Assembly (NCBI RefSeq): GCF_025766255.1
Contig: NW_026516692.1
Coordinates: 248,001-312,000, forward strand
Source: Zychaea mexicana
Lineage: Eukaryota > Mucoromycota > Mucoromycetes > Mucorales > Lichtheimiaceae
DNA: 64,000 nucleotides
Direction of reading: 5' to 3'
This document shows positions 33,237 to 44,478 of the stretch, in pieces. The notes beneath the pieces are model-generated. The model was given only the letters and a program-made list of their open reading frames with translations, did no database searches and was not told the DNA's origin. Position 1 is the first letter of the stretch; each line of letters opens with the position of its first letter. The position numbers and the translations under genes are program-made.

Positions 33237-35575
33237 TTAAACTTGAACGTGTTGCTTTGGTGCGTTTTTATCCAACCATGTCCTAGCCCGTTCCAAATCC
33301 TCGTCTTCTAAATCCAATGCCTTGGCACACCAGGCTATGCTATATTTACTCGTCGTTCCTTCTTCCAACATTTCAGCCAAAAACCGTTTACGGGTGATGG
33401 ATTCGTCTACGCAAAAGTAGAGCTCTGGTTTTGGGTTTGGTAGACTCATTTGACGTTGTAATGATTGGATCATGGGGATCAATGTGCTTGCTGCTGTGTT
33501 TGCATCTTGTGGTTTTTGTGTACTTGTAGCGCAATACTTTTTTTTATAAATTTTGCAATTGTGAGGTTGATTATTGCTAAAATCTTTTAATACAGAAAGA
33601 TTAGCAAAGAAGAAAATATCTTTTACCTTATTGCGACAATAGGGATGATTACATCCCACCGTCAATTGCGAATGAAGCTTGCGTGCCACTCGTTGAATCA
33701 GTTTAACGTTTTTTGGATCGTCATCAGTGACCCAAAATGGACCAAAGCAGTATTGACAGAGTCCCAAGCGATTGTTTGCCCGTGGACGGATACAGTTCTG
33801 ATTACTGCATAGTGGAGGTAGGCGTTGGTTTTGTTTCTGGACTTCGTGAACTTTGGCATGCACTTGGATATCTTTGATGGGTATTTGGCGGGTGCATTTT
33901 TGACAGGTGATGGTTCGGCTGCCGCAATAACTTTCATGCGAATGCAAGTTTAGTAGTCGGTCGCGTGGATCAGGTGATGGTACGCCTTGTGGTACCAAGT
34001 TCTTTGTTTTAAAAAGAAGGTTTAGCGATTTCTTGATGTAATAACATGGAACGCCTCTCAGCTAATCTCTCCCTCACCACATCCATCATACCAGAAAAAG
34101 AAAAAACATACCTGACAGTATCGACACGTAATAAGTCTTTCCGGACATGCTGTCTTTCGATGCTCGGCCAATGCTTCGTAGGAGTCGGTCGTAAATCCGG
34201 CGTCACAGATACATGTTTTTGGTGCGTGAAAGTATGCGTCGTGCTTAGGTTGATCTATTTGGAGATTATCACCCATTTTGTCACATTGACTGCAATGCCA
34301 ATGCTGCTCGAATTCGTGGCTCCCCCTTTGAAACACACGACCACATCCTTGATGAGGACATATAACGTTGTTCCGTAAACAAAATCCTTCGTGTAGCACT
34401 TGTGATCGTTCAGGAATCCACGCTTTGCAGTTTTGACATTGTGTATATCCTGGTTCATTTGCATGGAGTTGCTCGTCGGCATCGGCCTCAGTCATTACAG
34501 TGTCTCCTCGATCGTCGCCATCTGAAACAGCTTTTGAGGTCCATGATACTGTCGTCGTAGTCTCGGAGTACCCGCGAATACCAATGTAAAATGTTTGCGT
34601 TGATGACGATGATGATGCTGGTAATGTGATACGACGATGTGGTTCAGATGTCAGACTTGCCCAATCATGGTTATCCAATGTGGGCCGTCGTTCGGCAGCA
34701 TCCACCACCAGATCTATAAACATATCGATTGTAACAAAAGAAGAAAGAAAAGCGTTACTCCTATCCATTTAAGAGACATATTATGTACCCGTCAAGAACC
34801 CTGCCCCGAGATTTTTACCAGCATCACCCGACGACACCGTCAACTGCACCTCGACCGACTGTTGTTGTTGTAATCCAGGCACCTTTAATTCCCAATATCT
34901 ATATTGATCCTTTTCAATCGCTATTTCCGGAACATCCTCATTCAACGAAACGACCCGCTTCTGTTGTTTTCCTCCAGTTCCAAGAGTCGTCGTAATCGTC
35001 GTTGCTGCTGTCGTTGTTGTTAAGGTCGACTCCAACGGTTCAAGATCCACCTCGAGATCCGTATCAGTAATGCAAACAGCTTCTTCTGGTTTTAGATCAG
35101 TTACCAAAAACGGATAACTCTGACTGCCATAACGACACGTCAAGACTTGTCCTTTGGCCATGGTGTTGTAATGTGCACGTAAGTGCGATTCCAATGCTGC
35201 TCTGTAATCGCTGATATCGGCTGCGTCGGGTGATAACGGTCGTAATTGGGCCCAAGTGCCCTTGGATAGCGCACAATATTTGATGATCACTCGTTGTCCT
35301 GGTTCGAGTTGTAACGACTCAGCCATCCAGTTCGGTATTTGCATCGTGTCGGTCGACATTGACGAGAATTCCTTGACGCCTCCATAGACAATCAAGCGTT
35401 TGTTGTGTGGGTGGCGTAGCTCGAACGTTAATGGTGATGGCAGGCTTTCGCTGTTGTTGTTAACTGTAGCTAGTAGATCCTCAAGTGCTGAAGAAGGTAA
35501 AATGACCTTGTCGCCGGCATTAAGCGCCTCTGGTGCCTGCTCTGCAAAGTACGCTTTTGTCCAGTTGATGCTCAT
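33237..35575 (-). CDS. UFD1-domain protein with C-terminal zinc fingers, 687 residues
   Basis: Exons 34789-35575, 34112-34713, 33627-34001, 33237-33536; 2064 nt in phase. Residues 1-200 match the UFD1 double-psi barrel: GDKVILPSSALEDLL, FELRHPHNKRLIVYGGVKEF, IPNWMAESLQLEPGQRVII and LRPLSPDAADISDYRAALE. Residues from about 355 to 580 carry Cys/His clusters of TRAF-type zinc fingers (CQNCKAWIP, CPHQGCGRVF, CRYCQNLVP, HESYCGSRTITCQKC). The C-terminus (CVDESITRKRFLAEMLEEG) is a small helical domain. Canonical UFD1 (about 310-360 residues, Cdc48 cofactor) lacks the fingers, so this is a separate fungal paralogue type. A role with Cdc48 or ubiquitin is inferred. The 90-bp last intron is in frame and open. 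Confidence 0.82.
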
Positions 35576-36108
35576 TAAACTTTGTCGTGATTAAACTCTT
35601 GTTGTTGTGGTGGTGGTGACAGAAAGAATACAAGAGGTTGATGCGATGACGAATTATTTTTGATACTGGGGCGGAGTTGTTTGACGCATTGTCGGGTTGT
35701 GTCATTTGCCTACTCGAGCAATGCTTTGTCATCAGATTATGCCAAGTTTCTCTATAAGATTTTAAAAGATCTTCCTAGAACAATCATTTACTAATTGAGG
35801 TGTAAGAAGGAAAGATAGGTTGTCGCTTTTTTAAATATTGATATTGAAAGAAAATAGCTAATAAATAAGTATAGAGAGAATACAACAAACTTCCAATCAT
35901 TCATTAGAAGATGGAGGAGGAGGATAAAATGTACAGTAAAGGAAAAGGAATGCAATACAATTACTATTCAAAGACAATACAGTAGGAATAGAAGAAAGAA
36001 GCAGTTAGTAAGGAAGGTATACAGTATAAATATATAGTAATATATGTGACAAAGAAGGGGGGAAAGAGTAGCGTGGAAAGGGGAAGGGTGAAATACAAAA
36101 TATCACTC
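35576..36108. other. Spacer between the UFD1-like and PA-RING genes
   Basis: The promoter side of the UFD1-like gene is at the left, and the probable 3' untranslated region of the PA-RING gene (AG-rich) at the right. No gene is seen. Confidence 0.5.
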
Positions 36109-38090
36109 TTATCGTGTGTGGTGTTGATGAGGACGCTGTTGGCTGTCCGTTGAGTCTCTGCGATTCGCAGAAGACGTCTCATCGCCTTGTGGCGGTGTTG
36201 TTGCTGTTGCTGTTGCTGCTGTTGTTGTTTTTTGGGGATCCATATCAATCACATGATCCTGGCTGCTTCGTCGATCCGTTGTTTCACGTTCATTCGAATT
36301 ATCACTGCTCGAACCAGCGTTTTGGTTGGTTGGTTCCACGTCAGCCAGTGATGTTTCCGGCACAGTATCTTTTGTTGTTGTTGCTGCTTTTTCAAATGTG
36401 GAAGATAACGTTGATGATGCAGGCACAGCTGTGGAGGTAGCAGCGGTAGTGACAGCTGGTTGAGGTAATGTTGATGCGGACGATGATGATGATGCTTGGT
36501 GACTAGTACTAGCGGTAGTAGTAGCAGTAGCAGGTATTAAAGCGGTTTGCGCTGCTTCCAAACCAGTATCGCCATTCGTCGTTTCTCCTTCCTGTTGTTG
36601 ATTGCGTAGTTCAGGTGGCAAGCAATCCCATTTACAAATTGGACACACTGTTGATTTTTGCGTGAGCCAAGGATCTAGTAAATTAAAGAAGAAAAGGTAC
36701 ATTTAATTGGTGTGGATCTTCTCACGAATAATGCACTCTTTGGTTGCATATGCTTTTCTCTCCCTTCGGAGGGCCCATCACAGCGGACACACGCTTACCT
36801 ATACATAGGACACAGAACCCATGGCCACAGCCAAGAATCCGCACTTCATTCTTGTCCTCTTCATAGTCTTCTAGACATATCGCACAATTTGCATTCTTCA
36901 CTGTCTGGGATGTATACTTGGATATCGGGATGGAATTGACAATGTCGACGGGTAGAGGTTTGGCCTGCAAGCGCATTTGCATATTGTATGCATGAGCGCC
37001 CAATTGTGCCTCGTATTCCAGCTGGTCCCGCCTTTGTCGTACACGCCACCATCGCAAAAAGACGACCCCGGCAAACAATGCTATGTATATTGCAAACAAT
37101 ATATATATATATATATCTTTCTCTAATCATCATCCCGGTTTTTCATTTATAAAGAGAAACGTACCAACAAGAAAGATGGCTGCCAAGGCAATAACGTAGG
37201 ACAGATACCCACGACCAAACGGTGAACTACCACCTTCATCATCATTGTCCGATGTAAGAGGTATGAATATCGGTGCTAGTTGCCAAAACACCCGAGTATC
37301 ATCACTAGCACTAGTGCTATTGGAAATGAACCGCACAAACTGATTGCCATACGAATGGGGTGCAAAATAAATAGGCAGGGAAGGTTGAGTGCCATTGTTG
37401 TTATCGTCGAGATCGTTATCGCTCATGTATAAAGCATTGCGTTCCACCGGAAGCGAGTCTGATGATGCAGTATACACATAGCTTCGCCTTATGTTGTCTT
37501 CGCTGTATAGCCTGTATTCTCGTTGTCCATAGGTATTGTTATCGTACAAAAGAATGGCGCTCAAGTTGAGTCCGTGCTTGGAAGAAATGTTGCGTGCGAG
37601 TTGCACTTTTTCGGACCACATGCAGTTGCCGCGTTGGATAAGCGCTACTGTCGGTGTCTGTGGGATCGGTCCGTATTGCATATTGTTTCCGTTTAACTGT
37701 TGGAGCGTGTCAAAGGTGGTATTCGACGATATGCAGCAGTCTGAATAATCAAATACCAAGCGCTGGGCAAGAAAAAAAAAACATAAATAATTATCATTAG
37801 TATTCACTGTTGACTATAAAGAATAGAATGAGAAATTATACCCGAATTGAACCGCCCGAATCAGTTCCAACATGAATGGACTGAAAAGCTTGCGAAATGG
37901 CAATCCACGTATTGCGATCGTCTTCGGCCAAGGCATTCGTTGCATTGTATGTTCTCGGGGCTTGCCAGAATGCTGGATTGCTGACGGACTGGCTGTGCAC
38001 TTGTTTTGGGAACCATACTAAAAATAATGCAGAGTAGATCAAGAGCAAGAAGAAACCCCCTTCTCTTCTAGGCAATTGTATGGACAGCAT
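36109..38090 (-). CDS. PA-TM-RING E3 ubiquitin ligase, 564 residues
   Basis: Exons 37842-38090, 37165-37762, 36799-37080, 36109-36674; 1695 nt in phase. An N-terminal signal peptide (FFLLLIYSALFLVW) is followed by a luminal protease-associated domain (TVALIQRGNCMWSEKVQLA, LSAILLYDN). One membrane segment (LSYVIALAAIFLVALFAGVV, about residues 265-290) precedes a cytosolic RING finger. The layout matches RNF13/GRAIL-type ligases of endosome or vacuole membranes. RING ligands are C348, C351, C367, H369, C372, C375, C387 and C390. So it reads C3HC4; most relatives have a second His (RING-H2) where C372 stands. A 165-residue Ser/Thr/Ala-rich tail follows. Start: ATG giving the signal peptide. Confidence 0.87.
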
Positions 38091-40148
38091 GAAGAAATAA
38101 CCGGCGGACGGAAGGACGTTGCTGCTGGGGAGGTTGGGGGCGGGCGGGCGGATATTGTGTACAAGTAGGGAAAATTAAACTACAAAGCGAGTTGATGGGA
38201 AAAAGGGATAAAAAATGTTTCAAAGCGGCGAGGCGGTTGAGTCCATTATGGACTGGAATATATATAAATCTCTGTAATAATAGCGTAGTACTACGAGCAA
38301 AGATACTTTTTTTTTCACGGTTTACGTTACACGGAACGCGGTTGCCAAGGTCCGGAAGCAAACGGTTCAACCATGCTCCGAACAAGAGGGGCGGATAATT
38401 ACCCCGCCCAAGCATCTTCTTCACGGATTTCATCCCTCAGCCAAAAGACAGTAAATTGATCTACGTACGGTGCTATGCATCCTCGGCTCTTATTTCACAC
38501 GTGGTGCCCCTTTTCTGATTCTTTGTTAGCGGTAATTCAAAAGACAGTTTGTTGGTAAGGGTACTACTACCTACTACTACACTGCTACTACTGATCGTGG
38601 GTCCACCCTTTCACATTCAGTAACTACCAGCTAATATACAGATATAAAATAGCATTGTGTTGGTGTTTGCTAAGGAACAGGGCTCTTTCACTACATCACT
38701 GTACAAGCCCCATAACCACCCATATAGAAATTGTGTATTCAAGAGTTCATCATGCCGTTTTCACTGCAACAGTTGCCAAAAGCCGCTTTCAAGAATCAAA
38801 GGTACTTTAATGGGAATACTCGACGATCTTTTATGGCAATACTCAAACAAAGAAGTACATTCACTCTTCTTTTCATATTTCATATCAGAGAAAGAAATGG
38901 CCTATACTACATATGATATGTGATATTTTATACTGTTTTCATGCACTAATGTGTATTAACCTTCCTTTCGTTAACGCCAAATTAACAAGTCTACTGCATA
39001 TATAATCATCCTCTATTTTGTGCACAAGCAAGAAGTCCACTGTGTCGATTGGAATAATACACTCTGACGAGCTATAGATTTAGCAAGTTGGGCTGGTTAT
39101 CATGGCCAGCGTTTGTTCTTGGCGGCTGATGGTCCTGATGGTCTGGTCTAGATTAGTATTGTAGCAAATGGAGCTCAAGAGAGAGAGAGACAAGATAGGA
39201 GATCTAGGGGACTCAGCAGAAACGGGACAGTAGACAAATATTGTAGAATACGACAATTGGCAGTATTGAAGACTCTCTTGATCATGGCCATTCGAGTCGC
39301 AGGCCATCTCCTTTGGCGTCAAGCGCTCTCCCATTTTCGTTTTGGAAGGGGTGTGTTAGCCGACTAAGATACCCCATGTGCCACTTTTAAAGAAAAGTTG
39401 CTCCTCAAAATCACGGGTGCTGCTGCGAAACTATAGTAATGCGATATATAATGGTTGCCCTAGCTTTTTATATCATAGAGAAACTTTTTTGTTGCGTATT
39501 TTGCATGACAAAACCTATTGTTGTATGATCTTCACTGCTAGCATGCTTAAAAGATTTAGGTCAAGTAATGAAATGTGTGTAAGAGGATTTTGACACTTTA
39601 AAAATCATTATATCATATTTAAGAAAGATGAGCACGACAAAGTTTGAAACGCACAAAACATTTCATTTTTGCATTTCATCTATAGCTACTACTATCACTA
39701 CTGGCATGCATACACATCATCCACCGCGAATTTCATGCATTCTTTACCGTTGCACCAACGCACCGGACCTTCGAAGTTACATGTCATATCATAGCAAGAG
39801 CCTTCGTCAGCAGCAGAAACCAGCACGAAAATCAGCGTCGAGGCCCAAACCTCGGAAAGGAAAAGGCTTTGGAAGTGAACAATTTGCCATGTTCGTCCGC
39901 TTTACTATTAGTGTTTACGGGTCAATCGTTAGGTGTAGTTAGATTTAAGAATAGATAGCTTAACGTGAAGCGCACGGATCTACTACTGGATCAACCGTCG
40001 TGCATCTACAGAGTAGATAGAATTGTATCCATCCGCTGAAGTATGTTTTCCTTTCATAAATTTCACCTCTCTACTGCCTAGCGAGAAATATACTTTCGAA
40101 CAGAAGCGATTCTATACAACAACTGCATATTATTGTTCTAAACCAATT
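38091..40148. other. 2-kb spacer without recognised gene
   Basis: The left end should hold the PA-RING promoter. Small frames exist (a 55-codon frame from ATG 38752 on plus, MPFSLQQLPK; a 105-codon frame from 39628; a minus frame 39080-39334 starting MGERLTPKEM) but none shows a family or conserved pattern. A GA repeat lies at 39178-39190. Confidence 0.45.
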
Positions 40149-41698
40149 TTATTTTTTTTTAAGATTGAAACGAAATCCAGATGGCTTTTTTTGCGGCAGT
40201 CCAAAAGACAGTTTGGTAGGCATCTTTTCCTGTAGTGTACTACTACTCGTCGTCGTCGCTTCCACCTTGTTACCGTTGTTGTTGTTGTTATTACTATTCG
40301 CGATAGTAGGGTCATTCGCAGTAGTAGTAATAGTAGTTGCAGGGACAGCAGCAGCCGGTGCCATTGCCCATCCACCACCACCACCACTATTACTAGTACT
40401 AGTAGCGGTACTACTTTTACTTTGTATTGCTGCTGCTGATGGTGCTGGTGCTGATGTCCATCCTCCTCCTCCTTTGCTACTATTACTACTGCTACTAGTA
40501 TTGCTGGTTGGCAAGCCTGGTGCTGCTGGTCCTGGCACGGGTGTAGGAACGCCCTGTTGTTGTTGTTGAGCATTACCAGCCTTTTTCAACATGGCTTCTT
40601 GCATTCGTCTCAATTCACGCTCCTCCCGTTTCTTTTCCCGTTCGCGCTGTTTGTCTTTGGCCGACTGGGCAAATCCAGACTTGCGTGATTGTTCTTTCAT
40701 GTCTTTGAAACGCTATGTAAAATATATAAAACGTTGTCGTCATTAGAACTTTGATCCGTCGATGAATGCAAGCCCAAGATGAAGGACAAGACAGAAAGGG
40801 CTTACCTTTTTATGGTGATGATCATAACTCTGCAAGTGCTGTTCGTATTCCGCCACTTTGTTGTATTGTTTGTCGCATATTTCACAATAGAATGCACGCT
40901 TTACTTCACGCAATTCTTCCTTGATCATTTCTTGTTCTTTCGCTTTTGTTTCTCGTAATGCCCGTTCTTCCGTTGTCTCTTCTAATTGTCTTTCACTGTC
41001 CAGCGTTTTGCGCTTGGCCGTGGATGATGCGTGATACGCTGCCTCTTCTTCTGCTTTGCCGACGCCTAATGCATCTTCCTTAATGTCGATAGGGATTGGA
41101 TCAACACGTCCTAACGTTTTTTCCATACAACGATTTCTTTAGTGTATAAGCAATCTAGCTTTTTTTGTTTAGTTAAGATTCACAAGCTACAAACTACTTT
41201 ACTAACCTTGCCCATGAGAGCCTAGACCTTGACCTGCCTTCCATCCCAATTTTTGCAAGAGACGATATCCCATATTGGTTTCAGGTATATGCAAGTGCAC
41301 GTTTGCTTGCTCCATGGCATCATAATCAGCATAGCCAATTGGTTGTCCATGGCGAGGCAAAGAGAATGGCTCTTCGTCAAGGATCTCTTCCTCTTCTTTT
41401 TCTTGATGATTGTCACTCAAATGTTCTATTGCAGTTCGCTGTAGAGTCGAGCAAAAAAAAAAAAAAAGAAGAGATATATACGGGTAGAAGGAGCGACACA
41501 AACTCTTTTGGAAACTCAAAACGATGCAAAAAAGAAAGAAACGCAGCAAAGAGTTTCTGTTATTTTTTTTTGTAGCCGAGTTTGTTACATTGCATCAAAG
41601 ACAAAATAACAGCACTCTTGCTTTTTTTTCTTTCTCTTTTCATAAAATAATTAAGGTGAGATGGAAGAATTTAGAGGACTCACCTTGGCAGGTTCCAT
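40149..41698 (-). CDS. GPATCH8/ZNF804-like G-patch and zinc-finger protein, 371 residues
   Basis: Exons 41684-41698, 41207-41438, 40806-41110, 40149-40712; 1116 nt in phase. The first exon codes only MEPAK. Exon 2 ends with a G-patch (NMGYRLLQKLGWKAGQGLG), spliced directly into RVDPIPIDIKEDALG, the family's hallmark junction. A C2H2-type finger follows (FYCEICDKQYNKVAEYEQHL then SYDHHHKK), and then the basic RFKDMKEQSRKSGFAQ helix. The rest is low-complexity (S, G, A, N) and ends FGLPQKKPSGFRFNLKKK. G-patch proteins commonly activate DEAH helicases in splicing; nuclear RNA processing is inferred. The start lies 350 bp from the divergent reductase gene. Confidence 0.85.
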
Positions 41699-42047
41699 AA
41701 TTTTAAAAAGTAAAGTTAAGCAAGAAAGGGGAGGGGAAAGAAAGAGAACGGCTGAGCTCCTCTTGAAAAAACCTCTGGGTGGGTTGTGCGTCACGGCATA
41801 CACGTAGCATGCATGACATGTACGTATGCAACTTTGTAGACATAGTTGCCCGATACAACAACACATATCACTGCCTTCGTTTCTATATTATGTAGAGCTT
41901 CTCCGTTTTTCCTTGCAGAAGCTTTTTGTGAATAGCCAAGGAAAATAGCTCTATGACTATGGAAAAGAACAACTCTGCTGTCTATAAAATAAAAACAAAA
42001 CAAAAAAACGACGCGCGCAACTTTCTTGTTCTTCTTTGAAAAATATA
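41699..42047. promoter_or_regulatory. Compact divergent promoter region
   Basis: Only 349 bp separate the GPATCH8-like start (41698, minus) from the reductase start (42048, plus). The interval must hold both promoters and leaders. No TATA box is clear; a TCTATAAAA word lies near 41979-41987 on the plus strand, 60-70 bp before the reductase start. Confidence 0.45.
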
Positions 42048-43183
42048 ATGACTTTGTTACAGCAAAAAACAGCACTCATTACCGGTGCTACACGGGGCAT
42101 TGGTTTCGCCATTGCAAACGCGTTTGCCAAACATGGCGCCAACACATTACTCATCGGCAGAGATGCGCAACGTGTTGACATTGCAGAACGTGTTTTTCGC
42201 GAAAAGTTTCAAGACACAAAGCATCAGGGCGTGGTCCTCGACGTGGGGAATAAGGACAACATTAATGATACGTTGAAGGTACCTGACACTTGGTCTCTCT
42301 TTAACTGTAGAAGTAAAGATACTCTAATGTACATATTTGATGATAATGTAGAAACTCGTGAAAGAAAACAAGATTGATATCCTTGTCAATGCAGCAGGTG
42401 TATCGCGTGACGGCCTGCTGGTGAAAATGAAAGATGAGGACCTGAACGAAACAATGGCAGTCAATCTGTTGGGTGCCATGCGTATATCTCAGATTATATC
42501 CAGATCCATGATTCAAAAACGTCAAGGTACATGTATTACATGGAGTTGCACGACTTTATAACTAACCATCCCTTTTTCCATTGTGCCCAATTCTAAAAAG
42601 GCGGGTGCATTATTAATGTATCTAGCATCGTAGGAGTGTATGGAAACGTTGGACAAACTGTATACAGTGCATCCAAAGCGGGTCTGATCGGTAACGTCAC
42701 TTTGTCTCCTTGCAGAAACTTTCAAAAGACACATCTCTTCCCAACAGATTGGTTTAATACGTTTATTTTTTTTAAGGATTCACCAAGTCATTAGCAAAGG
42801 AAGTGGGTCCTGCGCAGATAAGAGTCAATGCCATCGCCCCGGGGTATATAGAAACGGACATGACAGCAGGTAATATGAAGCAATGGAGCCATCGATCAGA
42901 ACCTGCTAAACATCAATTTGCCTTAATTTTCGCTTATTTAGATATTTTGAAATCAGAGGCATCAAAAGCCAAGTTAATCGAAGCAATACCATTACGCAGA
43001 CTAGGTCATGTAGATGATGTAGCAGAAGCTGCCCTGTTTCTTGCTTGTTCTCAATACATGCATGGCTCGGTATGTGTTCTCAACTTGCACTCTAGCGATT
43101 AGAATAGGTTACTTTATCGACTGACAACTGTTATTGTTTTCTGATTCTAGGTGCTGAACCTGGATGGCGGATTGACACTGTAG
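42048..43183 (+). CDS. 3-oxoacyl-ACP reductase-like SDR (FabG/CBR4 type), 249 residues
   Basis: Exons 42048-42278, 42352-42526, 42601-42690, 42777-42869, 42942-43069, 43151-43183; 750 nt in phase. It is a classical short-chain dehydrogenase: cofactor motif TGATRGIG (residues 12-19), NAAG (90-93), catalytic S144, Y157 and K161 (YSASK), then NAIAPGYIETDM and the C-terminal LNLDGGLTL. The closest pattern is the FabG/CBR4/OAR1 reductase of mitochondrial type II fatty acid synthesis, which reduces 3-oxoacyl-ACP with NADPH. No clear mitochondrial presequence is seen, so a cytosolic SDR cannot be excluded. The last exon codes only ten residues. Start: first ATG that places TGATRGIG near the N-terminus. 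Confidence 0.87.
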
Positions 43184-44478
43184 TGTACCACTCTGTCAAT
43201 ATCTCACACTATCCACGCACAAATAAACAATCAAGTGCTAGCTATTCATTATCATCGTTTATCTGCCGATAACTTTTTCTTTTGAGTCTTGATTTTCTTT
43301 TGTGTGTGTGTGTTTTGGGTATGCTCAATGTTGACATGTACCTACAGGATGGAAGCCCTAGAGTCTGTATTGTTTCACAAAAACGTTCATTCCTTAATCG
43401 CAGTCTGTAAAAGCTTGGGTAACATGACACAAAAGCTTAAACGTCTCTCGGAAGTGTAAAACGAACCCAGCGGAGTAGAAGGATATAATGTAAACACATT
43501 AGGGTCAAAACACATCATCATCCGTGGAGAAGACATGTTCGAGTAAGAGACTTATTCCTTTACTGTGATAAATTAGCAGGCAGGAAGAAGGTAATGTGCT
43601 TCTTATCGGGATATTATCGAGTCCGTTTTTCGTTACACAACTATCTGCTAAACGGACAATGAATATGGTTCCGTTACAAATAGAGTGATCCGTTGACCTT
43701 TTTTTTTATTCTTTGAGCAAAGAGAGAACATCTTGCGATCGCTAGATAAGTAATATGGCTCAGCAACTGCTATATATAACAAATGATATGAACCTCCTCG
43801 AGTAATAGATAGTTTGTAAACGCCACTGCTGTTCGTCTGTGTAAAGAAGAAACCAATGGCACACCGGAAGTACTTGCAGCAGCAGGTGTAGTAGTGTGTC
43901 TTATGCATGGACTTTTGGCTTTTTTTGTTGTCGTCGACTGGCTTGAGCCAATCTCGGTAATATGCGCGGCAATTGGCATTTCATTAAGTGTGGCGCATGC
44001 TTTGCTGTGTTGTCGCTTTCGATGGCGTTGAAAATGACCTCATCTACTATAACTAAATATAACGTCGATTAATCAACAACAACAACAACAACAATGATAA
44101 TAATACCGAACAGCAATAACTTACCAAAGCCATACAAGGAACAGCTCTTTTGCTCCAAGCAACCTGTTTCTACCCGGCAAAGAATTCAACCGTCAGTCGA
44201 TGTCGTTCGTCCTAGTCGCTATTCACAGCATAGTTTTTCGCCAAGCTCCCCAAAGACGACCGAAAAAGCTCAGCGGGGGCCAAGCTACTTTTTTTTTCAT
44301 TTCCGCCCCCGTTCTCTCTTCTCCCAAAGAAACCGCCCCTCCTCTTTAACCCTTATTGAAACTGACGCGCGGATTACCTTATTTTCTTTTCTTCCCTTTC
44401 TTTTTTTTTTTCTTTTGGATTGACCCTAAAAAAACGAGCAATTCTTTTTTTTAATATTCGGCGCAAAGAATCGTTTTC
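43184..44478. other. Spacer between the reductase and the P4-ATPase gene
   Basis: No confident gene. Minus-strand frames at 43648-43979 lack family features. A CAA repeat lies at about 44074-44092. The right 250 bp are very pyrimidine-rich and probably form the P4-ATPase promoter and leader. Confidence 0.45.

Noticed and set aside
39628..39942. 105-codon plus-strand frame with a basic C-terminal part
   Set aside because: Composition is irregular, no domain is visible, and neither flank shows splice-linked continuation.
44094..44423. Plus-strand frame just upstream of the P4-ATPase
   Set aside because: It lies in the pyrimidine-rich leader region and has no protein-like pattern; the real start at 44479 begins a conserved NPF-containing tail.
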